Part shown: piece by piece, positions 9,168 to 17,806 of the stretch
Layout of the letters: every line of letters begins with the position of its first letter
How positions within the stretch are numbered: the first letter of the stretch is position 1
Source: Sediminicola sp.
GTDB lineage: Bacteria > Bacteroidota > Bacteroidia > Flavobacteriales > Flavobacteriaceae
Length of the DNA stretch: 64,000 nucleotides
Assembly: GCA_024643325.1 (NCBI GenBank)
Contig: JAHEND010000002.1
Span: 108,269 to 172,268 of the forward strand
Reading direction: 5' to 3'
Position numbers and translations under genes: made by a program
The notes under the pieces: model-generated
Told to the model about the DNA's origin: nothing
Seen by the model: the letters and a program-made list of their open reading frames with translations, nothing else
Database searches by the model: none

Positions 9168-9983
9168 TTAGTTGTTTCCCAAAATAATAGGCATTCCTGA
9201 GTCTCCACTACCAATGACAATTACTTTTGAATTTGGCGATTCAGATAATTTAATAGTAGCTTCAATACCTTTGTCCTGTAAAATTTTATCTGTAAGAGAA
9301 GCGCTTAAAATTCTGTTAGCGTCTGCCTTTCCCTGTGCTTCAATAATCTGACGCTCGGCCTCTTTTGCTGCTGTGATCAATTTAAACTCATACTCCAAAG
9401 ACTCCTGTTCTTGCTTTAATTTACTCTCAATAGCAGTTTTAATAGTCGCTGGTAAGGTAACATCTCTAACAAGAACCTCATTTAATTGAATGTACTGTCC
9501 ATCTACAATTTTCTTGGTCTCTTCAAAAATCTCTGCTTGAATCGCGTCCCTTTTACTAGAGTATAATTGTTCTGGAGTATACCTACCCACTACAGAACGA
9601 GCTGCAGATCTGATGGTTGGCAACAATACTCTTTGTACATAAGCTTCTCCTTTCTCTTGGTGTAATTTTCCTAAAAATTCATATTTAGGCTCAAACCAGG
9701 CTGAGGCATCTAACTTTATTTCCAATCCATTAGAAGAAAGTACTTGCATTTTTTCGAATACTTCTTGCTGACGCACTTCATAAATAAAAACTTTATTCCA
9801 TGGGGCAATCACATGAAAACCTTCTCCTAAAGGCGGCTCATCTGTTACTACTCCATTTCCAAAGGTTTTATAAAGTACTCCTGCCCTACCAGAACCTATT
9901 GTCAAAGTAGATTTAGAAACAAAAACGATTAATACAATAAATAAAATAATGAGTGGCATGGCCACTTTAGGTAACTTGTCCAT
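9168..9983 (-). CDS. SPFH/prohibitin-family membrane protein
   Basis: A 271-residue protein from the ATG at 9983 (an in-frame TTG 18 bp earlier is less likely). One N-terminal membrane segment (residues about 7-26, VAMPLIILFIVLIVFV) is followed by an SPFH domain (about 27-190) and an Ala/Glu-rich coiled-coil (KLKQEQESLEYEFKLITAAKEAERQIIEAQGKADANRIL). Prohibitin/HflC/HflK proteins form large membrane-associated rings that often regulate the FtsH protease; no ftsH is nearby. Single gene between the his promoter and fabG on the same strand. Confidence 0.9.
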   Translation of the reverse strand: MDKLPKVAMPLIILFIVLIVFVSKSTLTIGSGRAGVLYKTFGNGVVTDEPPLGEGFHVIAPWNKVFIYEVRQQEVFEKMQVLSSNGLEIKLDASAWFEPKYEFLGKLHQEKGEAYVQRVLLPTIRSAARSVVGRYTPEQLYSSKRDAIQAEIFEETKKIVDGQYIQLNEVLVRDVTLPATIKTAIESKLKQEQESLEYEFKLITAAKEAERQIIEAQGKADANRILSASLTDKILQDKGIEATIKLSESPNSKVIVIGSGDSGMPIILGNN

Positions 9984-9998
9984 AATTGAAAATTTTAA

Positions 9999-10006
9999 CA
10001 AAGGTA
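9999..10006 (-). promoter_or_regulatory. Probable -7 element for the SPFH gene
   Basis: TACCTTTG on the minus strand fits TAnnTTTG and ends 16 nt before the ATG at 9983. It supports that ATG over the TTG at 10001, which overlaps the box. Confidence 0.5.
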
Positions 10007-10022
10007 CAATAAAAATGTACGT

Positions 10023-10769
10023 TTAAGTTAGCATTCCACCATCTACATTTAAAACCTGACCAGTGACGTAGGCAGATAAATCTGAAGCCAAAAACACACA
10101 TGCGTTGGCTACATCTTCAGGACTTCCTCCTCTTTTTAACGGAATACCATCTCTCCATGATTGTACCGTCTTTTCATCCAGTTTATCTGTCATTTCTGTT
10201 TCAATAAATCCTGGAGCAATGGCGTTACATCGAATATTTCTAGAACCCAATTCAAGGGCTATGGATTTTGTAAATCCAATCATACCTGCTTTAGACGCTG
10301 CATAATTTGATTGACCAGCATTTCCTTTGACTCCCACTACACTACTCATATTAATAATACTACCAGAGCGTTGTTTTAGAAAAGTACGCTGGGCAGCTTT
10401 AGTCATATTAAATACAGATTTTAGGTTAATTTCTAACACTGAGTCAAAATCTTCCTCCGACATACGCATAAGAAGATTATCTTTAGTCACCCCAGCATTG
10501 TTAATTAAAATATCTATAGAACCGAAATCTGCTACTACAGCAGCAACCAAAGCTTCTGCTTGTTCAAATTTAGACGCATCGCTTTTATAAGCCTTTGCTC
10601 TAACTCCCAATTGGGTTAATTCTTCTTCTAAAGCTAGTGCAGGTGCCTCACTAGAAGCATATGTAAAAGCTATGTTGGCTCCGTGTGCTGCAAATATTTT
10701 AGCAATTCCCATGCCAATACCTCTACTAGCACCAGTAATGATGGCTGTTTTGTTTTCTAATAATTTCAT
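10023..10769 (-). CDS. fabG: 3-oxoacyl-ACP reductase
   Basis: A classical short-chain dehydrogenase of 248 residues that reduces 3-oxoacyl-ACP with NADPH in fatty acid elongation. The cofactor motif TGASRGIG is at 12-19, NNAG at 90-93, and the catalytic Ser143, Tyr156 and Lys160 (SNYAASK) are intact. The C-terminus YVTGQVLNVDGGM is typical of FabG. It lies alone, isolated from sucD by a terminator, so it probably has its own promoter. Confidence 0.92.
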   Translation of the reverse strand: MKLLENKTAIITGASRGIGMGIAKIFAAHGANIAFTYASSEAPALALEEELTQLGVRAKAYKSDASKFEQAEALVAAVVADFGSIDILINNAGVTKDNLLMRMSEEDFDSVLEINLKSVFNMTKAAQRTFLKQRSGSIINMSSVVGVKGNAGQSNYAASKAGMIGFTKSIALELGSRNIRCNAIAPGFIETEMTDKLDEKTVQSWRDGIPLKRGGSPEDVANACVFLASDLSAYVTGQVLNVDGGMLT

Positions 10770-10822
10770 GATAATAGATTAAATATATTGTGGTAAATAT
10801 AATAGAAGTACCGAGCTTAGCC

Positions 10823-10850
10823 CAAAAAAAATCCCGCAAAAAGCGGGATT
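10823..10850 (-). terminator. Intrinsic terminator after sucD
   Basis: On the minus strand, an 8-bp G+C-rich stem (10850-10843 with 10837-10830) with a 5-base loop is followed directly by a run of T residues. It lies 21 bp after the sucD stop and before fabG. Confidence 0.85.
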
Positions 10851-10871
10851 TAATATAACTTGGTATAAATA

Positions 10872-11744
10872 TTATCCAAGAACTTCTTTTACTTTCTTTC
10901 CAATTTCTGCGGGAGAATCTACTACGTGAATCCCAGAAGCCCTCATAATGGCTTTTTTAGCTTGTGCCGTGTCATCTGAACCACCAACTATAGCACCTGC
11001 ATGCCCCATAGTTCTTCCAGCAGGAGCTGTTTCACCAGCAATAAAGCCAATGATTGGTTTTTTACTACCACTTTCCTTATACCATTTAGCTGCGTCTGCT
11101 TCTAATTGACCTCCTATCTCTCCAATCATTACAACTGCTTCAGTCTCTGGATCATTGATGAGTAATTCCACCGCTTCTTTTGTGGTAGTTCCAATGATTG
11201 GATCTCCACCAATTCCAATTGCAGTAGTAATACCTAATCCTTGTCTTACAACCTGATCAGCTGCCTCGTACGTTAAGGTTCCAGACTTAGAAACAATACC
11301 TACGGTACCTTTCTTAAAAACAAAACCAGGCATAATACCTACTTTAGCTTCTCCAGGTGTGATCACCCCAGGACAGTTTGGTCCAATTAATCTGGTTGGC
11401 ATATTTTTTATATAATCATTTACTTTCACCATGTCTGCTACAGGAATACCTTCTGTGATGGTAATGATTACTTTAATTCCTGCATCTGCCGCTTCCATAA
11501 TGGCATCGGCCGCGAAGGCTGGAGGTACAAATAAAATAGAAGTGTCTGCGCCAACTTGAGAAACCGCATCTGAAACTGTATTAAAAACAGGTTTCCCTAA
11601 GTGGGTTTGTCCTCCTTTACCTGGAGTAACTCCTCCTACTAATTGCGTTCCATATTCGATCATTTGTTCCGCATGAAAAGTACCTTCTCCTCCTGTGAAA
11701 CCTTGAACGATAATCTTTGAATCTTTATTGACTAAAACACTCAT
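10872..11744 (-). CDS. sucD: Succinate-CoA ligase, alpha subunit
   Basis: The alpha subunit (290 residues) of the TCA-cycle enzyme that makes succinate and ATP/GTP from succinyl-CoA. The CoA-binding motif [13 protein letters not shown] is at 15-27, GPNCPG at 121-126, and the phosphorylated active-site histidine is H248 in MGHAGAIV. The beta subunit gene sucC is not in the window, which is common in flavobacteria. It has its own promoter-like box and a terminator behind. Confidence 0.97.
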   Translation of the reverse strand: MSVLVNKDSKIIVQGFTGGEGTFHAEQMIEYGTQLVGGVTPGKGGQTHLGKPVFNTVSDAVSQVGADTSILFVPPAFAADAIMEAADAGIKVIITITEGIPVADMVKVNDYIKNMPTRLIGPNCPGVITPGEAKVGIMPGFVFKKGTVGIVSKSGTLTYEAADQVVRQGLGITTAIGIGGDPIIGTTTKEAVELLINDPETEAVVMIGEIGGQLEADAAKWYKESGSKKPIIGFIAGETAPAGRTMGHAGAIVGGSDDTAQAKKAIMRASGIHVVDSPAEIGKKVKEVLG

Positions 11745-11766
11745 ATCTCTATTTTAAAATTTTAAG

Positions 11767-11774
11767 CAAAAATA
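11767..11774 (-). promoter_or_regulatory. Probable sucD -7 element
   Basis: TATTTTTG on the minus strand matches TAnnTTTG and ends 23 nt before the sucD ATG. Confidence 0.5.
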
Positions 11775-11800
11775 GCCTTTTGTAAGGGAAAATTAAAAAT

Positions 11801-12742
11801 TTAAAGGGCTTTATTCTGTTTGTTTTGAAACAATTTTGGCAATTGTTTTAGCTGAGCCAATTGTTTTAATTGCTCCCTTGACTCTTGAACTGGTGTACCA
11901 AAATATGACTTGCCTCCTGGAATTGATTTAGTGACCCCTGTTTGCCCCATCACTACTGCTTTTTCCCCTATTGTTATTCCACTCGTGGTACCCACTTGAC
12001 CCCATAAGGTAACACGGTCTTCTATAATAACACAACCTGCGACGCCTGTTTGAGATGCTATAAGGCAGTGTTTACCAATCACTGTATCATGCCCAATATG
12101 TACTTGATTGTCTAATTTTGTACCTGCTCCAATCGTAGTTATACCAGTCACTCCCTTATCTATGGTGCAAAGGGCTCCAATCTCTACATTATTTTCAATG
12201 CTGACCGTTCCGGTCGACACAAGTTTGTCATGACCCTCATCCCTATTTTTATAATAAAATGCATCTGCACCAATGACCGTTCCTGCATGAATAATCACAT
12301 GATCACCTATGGTACTATGGTCATAGATCACCACATTTGGATGTATAACACAATGCTTTCCAATCGTGACATAATTGCCTATGAAAGCTTGAGGTTGTAT
12401 CAGGGTATGTTCCCCTATTTGAGCAGTGGTAGCTATATTGGCTTGTGCTGGGATAAAGGGTTTGAAATGTTTGCTCAACAAATTAAAATCACGAAAAGGA
12501 TCGTCTGAAATTAATAGTGCTTTACCTTTTGGACAGGGCACTTTCTTATTGATTAATACAATGGTAGCAGCTGAGTTTAATGCTTTTTCATAATATTTGG
12601 GATGGTCTACAAATACAATATCTCCTGGGGTCACCACATGAATCTCGTTCATCCCTGTAACAGGGAACATTGGGTCTCCAACATAAGAGGCCCGAATAAT
12701 TGCAGCAATGTCTTGGAGTGATTGAGGCGTTGAAAACTTCAT
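11801..12742 (-). CDS. LpxD-like acyltransferase (second copy), left-handed beta-helix protein
   Basis: A 313-residue hexapeptide-repeat protein related to UDP-3-O-acylglucosamine N-acyltransferase. Residues 1-105 resemble the LpxD uridine-binding domain; residues 110-290 are hexapeptide repeats of the I-G-x-x-x-x type, with the LDNQVHIGHDTVIGKHCLI segment that in LpxD carries the catalytic His. A complete lpxD lies 2.8 kb upstream on the same strand, so this is a paralogue. It follows efp by 4 bp and ends the lipid A cluster. Whether it acylates the same substrate or another nucleotide sugar is not decided by the sequence. Confidence 0.8.
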   Translation of the reverse strand: MKFSTPQSLQDIAAIIRASYVGDPMFPVTGMNEIHVVTPGDIVFVDHPKYYEKALNSAATIVLINKKVPCPKGKALLISDDPFRDFNLLSKHFKPFIPAQANIATTAQIGEHTLIQPQAFIGNYVTIGKHCVIHPNVVIYDHSTIGDHVIIHAGTVIGADAFYYKNRDEGHDKLVSTGTVSIENNVEIGALCTIDKGVTGITTIGAGTKLDNQVHIGHDTVIGKHCLIASQTGVAGCVIIEDRVTLWGQVGTTSGITIGEKAVVMGQTGVTKSIPGGKSYFGTPVQESREQLKQLAQLKQLPKLFQNKQNKAL

Positions 12743-12746
12743 CTTG

Positions 12747-13313
12747 TTACTCTTTCACTCGTTCCATATAGGCACCTTTTTCGGTATCTATTTTAATTTT
12801 ATCTCCCTCATTAATAAAAAGAGGAACGTTTACTTGTGCCCCAGTTTCTACTGTGGCTGGTTTGGTTGCATTCGTGGCTGTATTTCCTTTAACACCTGGT
12901 TCGGTATAAGTGACTTCTAACACAATACTCGCCGGCATGTCTACAGATAATGGAGCGCTGTCTTCGGTATTAAATAAAATAGTCACCACAGTACCTTCTT
13001 TTAATAATCCTGGAGCGTCTAAAGAAGATTCGGGAAGGGTAATTTGATTGTAATCATCTGTATTCATGAAGTGATAGGTATCCCCTTCAGAATAAAGGTA
13101 TTGGTAAGACCTTGTTTCTACCCTAACTTCATCAATTTTATGGCCAGCAGAAAAAGTGTTATCTAATACTTTACCATTGCTGACACTTTTCAACTTGGTT
13201 CTAACAAATGCCGGACCTTTTCCAGGTTTAACGTGAAGAAATTCAATAATTTTATAAATATCGTTGTTGTATCTAATGCACAATCCTTTTCTAATATCTG
13301 ATGTAGATGCCAT
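12747..13313 (-). CDS. efp: Elongation factor P
   Basis: A 188-residue translation factor that rescues ribosomes stalled at proline runs. The tRNA-mimic KOW-like N-terminal domain, two OB domains and the acidic C-terminus (GDKIKIDTEKGAYMERVKE) are all recognisable. The loop lysine corresponding to the modified Lys34 of E. coli is K32 in KPGKGPAF. It lies inside the lipid A cluster, 12 bp after lpxA and 4 bp before the second lpxD-like gene, an arrangement common in Bacteroidota. Confidence 0.96.
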   Translation of the reverse strand: MASTSDIRKGLCIRYNNDIYKIIEFLHVKPGKGPAFVRTKLKSVSNGKVLDNTFSAGHKIDEVRVETRSYQYLYSEGDTYHFMNTDDYNQITLPESSLDAPGLLKEGTVVTILFNTEDSAPLSVDMPASIVLEVTYTEPGVKGNTATNATKPATVETGAQVNVPLFINEGDKIKIDTEKGAYMERVKE

Positions 13314-13325
13314 ATTTTTATTGTC

Positions 13326-14111
13326 TTAATTATTACTAAAATATCCTTTCATAATACCTCTTTGAGAATCTCTGATAAACTGGAGAATTTCATCTCGTTC
13401 ATTGGTCGCTTCCATTTCTGCTTCTATAATTTGAACGGCTTGGGTATTGTTGTAATTTTTTTGGTATAGTATTCTGTATATATTCTGAATCTCTCTTATT
13501 TTATCTGTGTCAAACCCCCTTCTTCTCAACCCTACAGAGTTTATTCCTACATAGGAAAGTGGCTCTCTAGCCGCTTTGACAAATGGGGGAACATCTTTTC
13601 TTACCAAAGAGCCTCCTGTTACAAAGGCATGTTGTCCAATAGATACGAACTGGTGTACGGCCACTAGACCTGCTAAAACTACATTTCCACCAATAGTAAC
13701 GTGTCCTGCTAAAGTAGAATTATTAGAAAAAATAGCATTATTGCCTACCAAACAGTCATGGGCTATATGGCAATATGCCATAATGAGACAATTTGAACCA
13801 ATGACAGTTTTCATTCTATCCGTCGTTCCTTTGTTAATAGTCACACATTCTCTTATAGTGGTGTAATCTCCAATTTCTACGGTAGTATCTTCTCCATTGT
13901 ATTTTAAATCTTGTGGTGGAGCAGAAATAACTGCTCCAGGAAAAATATTACAGTTTTTCCCAATACGGGCACCTTCCATGATGGTCACGTTAGAACCGAT
14001 CCAAGTACCTTCTCCAATAATGACATTATTGTGAATGGTCGTGAAGGGTTCTACTACAACATTTTTGGCAATTTTTGCGCCTGGGTGTATGTAAGCTAAA
14101 GGCTGATTCAT
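13326..14111 (-). CDS. lpxA: UDP-N-acetylglucosamine O-acyltransferase
   Basis: Catalyses the first step of lipid A synthesis, moving a hydroxyacyl chain from ACP to UDP-GlcNAc. The 261 residues comprise a beta-helix of hexapeptide repeats (about 1-185) and a helical C-terminal domain. The catalytic histidine is H118 in CHIAHDC, and the family segments FTTIHNN, PPQDLKY and FVTGGSLVRKDVPP are present. The start abuts the stop of lpxC-fabZ without a gap. Confidence 0.97.
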   Translation of the reverse strand: MNQPLAYIHPGAKIAKNVVVEPFTTIHNNVIIGEGTWIGSNVTIMEGARIGKNCNIFPGAVISAPPQDLKYNGEDTTVEIGDYTTIRECVTINKGTTDRMKTVIGSNCLIMAYCHIAHDCLVGNNAIFSNNSTLAGHVTIGGNVVLAGLVAVHQFVSIGQHAFVTGGSLVRKDVPPFVKAAREPLSYVGINSVGLRRRGFDTDKIREIQNIYRILYQKNYNNTQAVQIIEAEMEATNERDEILQFIRDSQRGIMKGYFSNN

Positions 14112-15512
14112 TTATTTCTTTTTAACAATTTGAGCCATTAATTCAGCTTCACAAACCAACTTATTATTAGCATAAGCATAGGCTTGCATATGGCATATTC
14201 CCCTTCTAATAGGAGAAATAAGACTACAGTGGAAAATTAATGTATCTCCAGGAATGACTTTCTGCTTGAATTTCACATTGTCCATTTTCATGAATAAAGT
14301 GAGGTAATTTTCAGGATCTGGTACCGTACTTAGTACAAGAACCCCTCCTGTTTGGGCCATGGCTTCAATTTGCAAAACACCTGGCATCACTGGCGCTCCT
14401 GGAAAATGTCCAACAAAAAATTCTTCATTCATGGTCACATTCTTCATTCCAACCACATGGGTATCTGAAAGTTCAATAATTCGATCTATCAGTAAAAATG
14501 GCGGCCTATGAGGAAGCATATCCATGATTTGGTGTATGTCCATTAAAGGTGGTGCATTTAGATCATATTTAGGTATCTGATTTCTCTTTTCTGCCTTAAT
14601 CATGGCACAGAGTTTTTTTGCAAACTGAGTGTTTACATAGTGTCCTGGCTTGGTGGCTATCACTTTACCCCTGATTCTAGTGCCTGCCAACGCTAAATCT
14701 CCTATGACATCTAATAACTTATGCCTGGCTGCTTCATTAGGTTGATTTAAAGTAAGATTATCTAAAATTCCATTTGGTTTTACAGATAATTTAGACTTAT
14801 TAAACGCTTTTTCAAGCTTAATCATTGTTTCAGGAGAAATCTCTTTGTCTACGTAAACAATAGCATTATTTAAATCTCCTCCTTTGATTAATCCGTGGTC
14901 TAACAAAGTTTCTAATTCATGAAGAAAGCTAAATGTTCTCGCCTCTGAAATCTCACTTTTAAATTCGGAAATATGATTCAAAGTGGCATTTTGAGTGCCT
15001 AAAACCTTTGTCCCAAAATCTACCATGGTGGTTACTTGGTAATGATCTGCAGGAATTAGGGTAATTTCAGATCCTGAGGTTTCATCCATGAAAGTAATCA
15101 CTTCTGTCACCACAAATTCTTCTCTAAGCGCTTCCAGAGTCTCTATTCCAGCACTTTCTAAAGCAGCAATAAAAAACTTTGAAGACCCATCCATAATGGG
15201 AGGTTCAGCAGCGTTTAATTCAATGAGAATATTGTCTATTTCCAAACCTACTAAGGCAGCGAGAACATGCTCCGAAGTTTGAATACTTACCCCGTCTTTT
15301 TCTAAATTTGTGCCCCTTTGAGTATTCACCACATATTGTGCCTCTGCCTGAATAATCGGCTCGTCCTTTAGATCTACTCTTTTAAATCTGTAGCCTGTAT
15401 TTTCCAGGGCTGGTTTAAAAGTCATGGTTACTTCTGCTCCCGTGTGTAACCCTACTCCAGTGAGCGTTACTTCTTTAGCAATGGTAGTTTGTGCAACTGT
15501 CTTTTCTAACAT
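14112..15512 (-). CDS. lpxC/fabZ: LpxC-FabZ fusion: UDP-3-O-acyl-GlcNAc deacetylase / 3-hydroxyacyl-ACP dehydratase
   Basis: A bifunctional 466-residue protein. Residues 1-305 are LpxC, the zinc deacetylase that commits to lipid A, with zinc ligands H82 (SEHVLAAL), H264 and D268 (HKLLDVIGD) and the general base region GHYVNT at H291. Residues about 325-466 are FabZ, the hot-dog-fold dehydratase of fatty acid synthesis, with LPHRPPFLLID and catalytic H369 and E383. The fusion couples the two pathways that compete for hydroxyacyl-ACP and is characteristic of Bacteroidota. The first base of its ATG is shared with the lpxD stop. Confidence 0.97.
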   Translation of the reverse strand: MLEKTVAQTTIAKEVTLTGVGLHTGAEVTMTFKPALENTGYRFKRVDLKDEPIIQAEAQYVVNTQRGTNLEKDGVSIQTSEHVLAALVGLEIDNILIELNAAEPPIMDGSSKFFIAALESAGIETLEALREEFVVTEVITFMDETSGSEITLIPADHYQVTTMVDFGTKVLGTQNATLNHISEFKSEISEARTFSFLHELETLLDHGLIKGGDLNNAIVYVDKEISPETMIKLEKAFNKSKLSVKPNGILDNLTLNQPNEAARHKLLDVIGDLALAGTRIRGKVIATKPGHYVNTQFAKKLCAMIKAEKRNQIPKYDLNAPPLMDIHQIMDMLPHRPPFLLIDRIIELSDTHVVGMKNVTMNEEFFVGHFPGAPVMPGVLQIEAMAQTGGVLVLSTVPDPENYLTLFMKMDNVKFKQKVIPGDTLIFHCSLISPIRRGICHMQAYAYANNKLVCEAELMAQIVKKK

Positions 15513-16525
15513 TACAAATAATCTTTTGTATCTAGTTTATTAATGGTTTTTGGTAAATTTTTGAAATGGACATAAGATTTATTAAAATCTTGATACCCAA
15601 ATGCTGGTGATCCCTGTAAAACCTCCTTAGATTTTACATTTCTTCCTACTCCTGATTGAGCCTGAACTTTCACATAGTCACCAATGGTAATGTGACCTAC
15701 AATGCCTACTTGGCCTCCGATCATACAGTGTTTTCCAATTTTGGTAGAACCTGCTATTCCTGTCTGAGCAGCAATGACTGTATGTTCTCCAACATCTACA
15801 TTGTGTGCAATTTGTATCTGATTATCTAATTTAACCCCTTCTCTAATTATAGTAACACCAATGGTAGCCCTGTCTATTGTTGTTCCTGCACCTACATCTA
15901 CGTGATCCTCAATAATGACATGACCAATTTGTGGAATCTTTGTATAGCTGCCGTCTTCTTGTGGCGCAAAACCAAAACCATCTGAACCAATCACTGCATT
16001 AGGGTGAATAACACAATAATTTCCAATCACGGAGTCTGAGCATATTCTCACTCCCGGAAAAATAGTCACCTCATTTCCTATAGTCACATTTTCTGCAATA
16101 TGAACATTAGGATGAATCGTTACATTATTCCCTATTTTAGTATGGGCTCCGATATAAGAAAAAGCCCCTAAATAAAGGTTCTTTCCATAGGAGGCTTCTT
16201 TGTTTACATAACTCGGGGATTCAATTCCAGATTTGGTTTTCTTAATACTATCATAGTATGATAATAACTTAGAAAATGCACCATAGGCATCTGAAACTTT
16301 GATCAATGTTGTGGTCAGCTCTTTTTCTGGTACAAAGGTGTCATTCACTATAGTGATGGACGCATTTGTTTTGTATATATAAGGCGTGTATTTCTGATTG
16401 GATAAAAAGGTTAAACTTCCTTCAACTCCCTCCTCTATTTTAGAGACTGTTTGAACCTCCACGTCTGGGTTGCCCTCTACTTCACCTTCTAAGATCGTTG
16501 CAATTTGGCGCGCTGTAAATTTCAT
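15512..16525 (-). CDS. lpxD: UDP-3-O-(3-hydroxymyristoyl)glucosamine N-acyltransferase
   Basis: The third lipid A enzyme, which adds the N-linked hydroxyacyl chain. 337 residues, the usual length: an N-terminal uridine-binding domain (about 1-95), a left-handed beta-helix of hexapeptide repeats (about 105-300) and a C-terminal helix ([19 protein letters not shown]). The catalytic His region reads [18 protein letters not shown], and the substrate motif SDGFGFAP is intact. A -7 box ends only 5 nt before the ATG, so the mRNA may be leaderless. It heads the lpxD-lpxC/fabZ-lpxA-efp run. Confidence 0.96.
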   Translation of the reverse strand: MKFTARQIATILEGEVEGNPDVEVQTVSKIEEGVEGSLTFLSNQKYTPYIYKTNASITIVNDTFVPEKELTTTLIKVSDAYGAFSKLLSYYDSIKKTKSGIESPSYVNKEASYGKNLYLGAFSYIGAHTKIGNNVTIHPNVHIAENVTIGNEVTIFPGVRICSDSVIGNYCVIHPNAVIGSDGFGFAPQEDGSYTKIPQIGHVIIEDHVDVGAGTTIDRATIGVTIIREGVKLDNQIQIAHNVDVGEHTVIAAQTGIAGSTKIGKHCMIGGQVGIVGHITIGDYVKVQAQSGVGRNVKSKEVLQGSPAFGYQDFNKSYVHFKNLPKTINKLDTKDYL

Positions 16526-16529
16526 AGTG

Positions 16530-16537
16530 CAAAAGTA
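16530..16537 (-). promoter_or_regulatory. Probable lpxD promoter, -7 element
   Basis: TACTTTTG followed by CAC on the minus strand is a close match to the Bacteroidota -7 box. The ATG of lpxD begins 5 nt after its last base, about where transcription would start. Confidence 0.6.
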
Positions 16538-16548
16538 AGAAATAATAC

Positions 16549-17772
16549 TTAAAAGCCTTTTTTAGGATAGCATATATAATGCTTCTCTACTTTGTGGGTC
16601 AATGCTTCGAAAAACGAAGGCGCTAATTGGGTGGCAATATTGACTTTTTTACCTGATTTTTTGACCATATAAATAGGCGTATTTAAAGGATTATAAGCCA
16701 GATTAGAAAAGGTTCCTGAGAACACAAAATAGGGCCATGTATCTTTATCGTAGCCTGCAGCCTCTAATAGTTTTGTTTTTGTAGTTTTTTTTGTTTCAGA
16801 AAATGGGGTTTCTTTAATTTTAATTTTCAATAAACTACGGTTTAATATCATAACACATAAATGCGACAAAACAACATCCTTATGGTCGCTCCAAGTTTTT
16901 ATAGCTGCGTAAATATCAGTGTCGTCTAATTTTGAAAATTGCTCCATATTCTCCTCTGACAATTGTATACCATCTTGATGATTTAAAAAATACATTAAAG
17001 CGTTTGTTGCATGTAAATGCTCTCCTTGCTTAAGTAAGGTCTTTGCCCTTTCAAAAATTTTAATCAATATGGCTTCTGCTGCAATACCTGTTTTATGTAA
17101 ATATACCTGCCAATACATAAAACGCCTGGCCATGAGGTATTTTTCCACTGAATAAAGTCCTTTTTCTTCAATCACTAGCGTCTGATCTACCACATTAAGC
17201 ATACTGATCAATCGTTCAGAATTAATATTTCCTTCAGCTACGCCAGTATAAAAGCTATCCCTTTTCAAATAATCAAGCCTATCTACATCTAATTGACTTG
17301 AAACAAGTTGATTAAAAAACAACCTTTCGCTTTCTCCTTTAAAAATACTAATGGCTAAATTTAATGCGCCATTAAATTGATCATTTAAAATATGCATAAA
17401 CTTTAGAGAAAGTGTTTCATGACTAATCTTGGGTATTATGCTATGCTCCATGGCATGAGAAAAAGGACCATGACCAATGTCATGTAATAAAATTGCAATT
17501 TGTAAAGCCCTTGATTCTTCACTGTTTATAGTAACGCCTTTGGATTGTAAAACACTAATAGATTGCTGCATGAGATGTACACAACCTAATGCATGATGAA
17601 ACCTTGTATGGTGTGCGCCAGGATATACTAGAGAAGATAAGCCCACCTGAGCTATTCTTCTAAGTCTCTGGAAATAAGGAGTTTCAATAAGTTCCAAAAT
17701 TAGGGGATCATTAATCCTGATAAAACCGTAAATTGGATCGTTGAATACGTATTGTTTTAAATTGGTTTTCAA
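16549..17772 (-). CDS. HD-domain phosphohydrolase (dNTPase-like)
   Basis: A soluble protein with an HD domain: [11 protein letters not shown] near residues 59-68, the metal pair H97-D98 in [13 protein letters not shown], and the [14 protein letters not shown] motif. This fits the dGTPase/SAMHD1-like superfamily, which hydrolyses nucleotides; the exact substrate is unknown. I chose TTG at 17772 (407 residues). The longer frame from an ATG at 17823 overlaps porX on the other strand and includes a likely promoter box. The start [17 protein letters not shown] agrees with the start of the family. Transcribed toward lpxD, 23 bp away. Confidence 0.85.
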   Translation of the reverse strand: MKTNLKQYVFNDPIYGFIRINDPLILELIETPYFQRLRRIAQVGLSSLVYPGAHHTRFHHALGCVHLMQQSISVLQSKGVTINSEESRALQIAILLHDIGHGPFSHAMEHSIIPKISHETLSLKFMHILNDQFNGALNLAISIFKGESERLFFNQLVSSQLDVDRLDYLKRDSFYTGVAEGNINSERLISMLNVVDQTLVIEEKGLYSVEKYLMARRFMYWQVYLHKTGIAAEAILIKIFERAKTLLKQGEHLHATNALMYFLNHQDGIQLSEENMEQFSKLDDTDIYAAIKTWSDHKDVVLSHLCVMILNRSLLKIKIKETPFSETKKTTKTKLLEAAGYDKDTWPYFVFSGTFSNLAYNPLNTPIYMVKKSGKKVNIATQLAPSFFEALTHKVEKHYICYPKKGF

Positions 17773-17790
17773 AAGCCAGATTGTTTTAAA

Positions 17791-17798
17791 CAAATATA
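17791..17798 (-). promoter_or_regulatory. Probable -7 element for the HD-domain gene
   Basis: TATATTTG on the minus strand, ending 19 nt before the proposed TTG start at 17772. It lies inside the longer alternative reading frame, which argues against the ATG at 17823. Confidence 0.5.
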
Positions 17799-17806
17799 CA
17801 CACTTA

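Noticed and set aside
16549-17772. HD-domain dNTPase as a phage-defence enzyme
   Set aside because: It sits in a stable housekeeping neighbourhood with lpxD and porX, and lacks any adjacent toxin, retron or nuclease gene.
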